Source: Spirochaetales bacterium (GTDB taxonomy: Bacteria > Spirochaetota > Spirochaetia > ARS1246). From it: 5,639 nucleotides of DNA. Positions 4,726 to 5,639 of this stretch are shown here, piece by piece. The stretch spans positions 1 to 5,639 of the forward strand of contig JABGPX010000333.1 of NCBI GenBank assembly GCA_018644745.1, written 5' to 3'. Under the pieces are notes generated by a model. It searched no databases. It was not told the DNA's origin and saw only the letters and a program-made list of their open reading frames with translations. The position numbers and the translations under genes are program-made. Each line of letters starts with the position of its first letter. The first letter of the stretch is position 1.

Positions 4726-5639
4726 TTGACAGGTATTCATCGACTGGTCGGAATTTTATGTATCCTTTTTATGCTAACGGCCCCTCTTTCAGCACAGGAA
4801 AGCGGCAGCTTCCTTCTTGATCAGGGTGTAAAGACCTTCGGGACGGCCCAATACGACGAAGCATTGCGCCAGTTCCGGAATATCATTCTGGATTCTGCTT
4901 TGGCCGAGTACCATGGCGACAGTTATTTTTGGATCGCGAAAGCATATATGGCCCTTGGGCAATATGAGAACGCCAGCAAGAATCTTGAATTCTTCCTGGG
5001 AGAATATCCTGATAATAAATACCATGTTGAAAGCCTGTATCAGAGAGGAAGGCTTATTTTTCTTCAAGGAGAATACGAGAAATCGATCCAGATTCTGGAG
5101 GATTTTGTTTCCGCTCATCCATCTTCTGTTTTCAGTGCAAACAGCTATTTCTGGATCGGTGAATCGTTGTATTCGCTCGGACATTTTGAAGAGGCTCTGG
5201 CGATATTTGAAATCGTAGTAAATGATTATCCGCGCAGCTTTAAAGTAGAAGCTGCAGGATATAGAATTTCCCTCATCGAGTTGAAAGAAAGAGAGCGGGA
5301 ACTTCTGAAACTTCTGAAATGGAGCCACGAAGAGTATTTGCGGGCGCTTGAGGCATTTGATCGAAAGGAACGAAGCTATGAACAGGCTTTGGCTTCATAT
5401 CAGCGTTCGCTGAGAGAAATCGAAGCCGGTGCCAAGACTGATGCGGATTTGGGCGTATTAAATGACAAGATCACTGCGCTGCAAGCAGAAATTGAGAGAT
5501 ACAAAGAGAGGCTGGCCGACGCGGCATCTCAAAATGCTTCTCAAGAGAACAGCACTTCGGCTAATGCTGACCTTCTGGATCTTAAGGCAAGAGCTCTAGA
5601 TTTGAAGTCATACTATATACTCTGGCTTTCTGCACTAAA
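4726..5639 (+). CDS. Secreted TPR and coiled-coil protein, CpoB/BamD-like (3' end missing)
   Basis: 304 codons are visible and the frame is still open at the window edge. A Sec signal peptide occupies residues 1-23: a short N-region with His5 and Arg6, the hydrophobic core LVGILCILFMLTAP, and probable signal peptidase I cleavage after LSA (23) before QESGS. No lipobox Cys is present at the cleavage site, so it is probably periplasmic rather than a lipoprotein. Four TPR-type units follow at about 28-65, 66-99, 103-137 and 140-173. They carry the envelope-type pattern YFWIAKAYMALGQYENA and FLGEYPDN, seen again as YFWIGESLYSLGHFEEA and VVNDYPRS. From about 184 to 275 the sequence is highly charged and helical, a likely coiled coil, and it ends in a Ser/Ala/Asn-rich stretch. 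The repeats resemble those of CpoB/YbgF and BamD, but in CpoB the coiled coil precedes the TPRs, so this is not a simple orthologue. The likely role is as an envelope scaffold or adaptor. It has its own promoter and is separated from rpe by 182 bp. Confidence 0.85.
   Translation, partial: MTGIHRLVGILCILFMLTAPLSAQESGSFLLDQGVKTFGTAQYDEALRQFRNIILDSALAEYHGDSYFWIAKAYMALGQYENASKNLEFFLGEYPDNKYHVESLYQRGRLIFLQGEYEKSIQILEDFVSAHPSSVFSANSYFWIGESLYSLGHFEEALAIFEIVVNDYPRSFKVEAAGYRISLIELKERERELLKLLKWSHEEYLRALEAFDRKERSYEQALASYQRSLREIEAGAKTDADLGVLNDKITALQAEIERYKERLADAASQNASQENSTSANADLLDLKARALDLKSYYILWLSAL

Noticed and set aside
4789..5328. 179-codon open frame on the minus strand opposite the secreted TPR gene
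   Set aside because: The plus strand here has a signal peptide, regular TPR spacing and a Shine-Dalgarno. The antisense frame has none of these and no family resemblance.
1..5639. Mobile element, CRISPR array, toxin-antitoxin pair, phage gene, tRNA or rRNA
   Set aside because: No long direct or terminal inverted repeats, no transposase or integrase motifs, no spaced repeat array and no cloverleaf-like sequence were seen on either strand.

Overview
The window looks like chromosomal DNA from a spirochaete, probably a Treponema/Spirochaeta-type relative. The main clue is a 896-residue GreA whose ordinary Gre module forms only the last ~160 residues. Such oversized GreA proteins are known from spirochaetes and chlamydiae. 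TTG start codons with good Shine-Dalgarno sites and moderate G+C also fit. The taxonomic call is inference; no rRNA or other strong marker is present.

Layout: a leftward operon fills the left two thirds (about 3745 to 1). It holds a TPR-like helical-repeat protein, then after a 16-bp gap the giant GreA, then after a 14-bp gap the first two codons of a third gene that runs off the left edge. To the right, transcribed rightward, are ribulose-5-phosphate 3-epimerase (rpe, 3872-4543), a 182-bp intergenic region with hairpin-forming sequence and a good sigma70-type promoter, and a secreted TPR/coiled-coil protein (4726 to the right edge, 3' end missing).

The divergent intergenic region (about 3746-3871) is the most intriguing part. 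The rpe promoter appears to place transcription initiation at or one base before the ATG, so a leaderless mRNA is likely. A candidate leftward promoter overlaps it. Upstream of the TPR gene, the protein-like reading frame switches by one base, which suggests either a frameshifted 5' end or a short leader ORF overlapping the TPR start.

Functionally, GreA rescues backtracked RNA polymerase. The co-transcribed helical-repeat protein is a plausible but unproven partner. Rpe serves the pentose phosphate pathway. The last gene is probably an envelope scaffold protein of the CpoB/YbgF or BamD type. I see no transposon, CRISPR array, phage gene, defence system, tRNA or rRNA. The region is mostly ordinary housekeeping DNA, with a few points worth checking.
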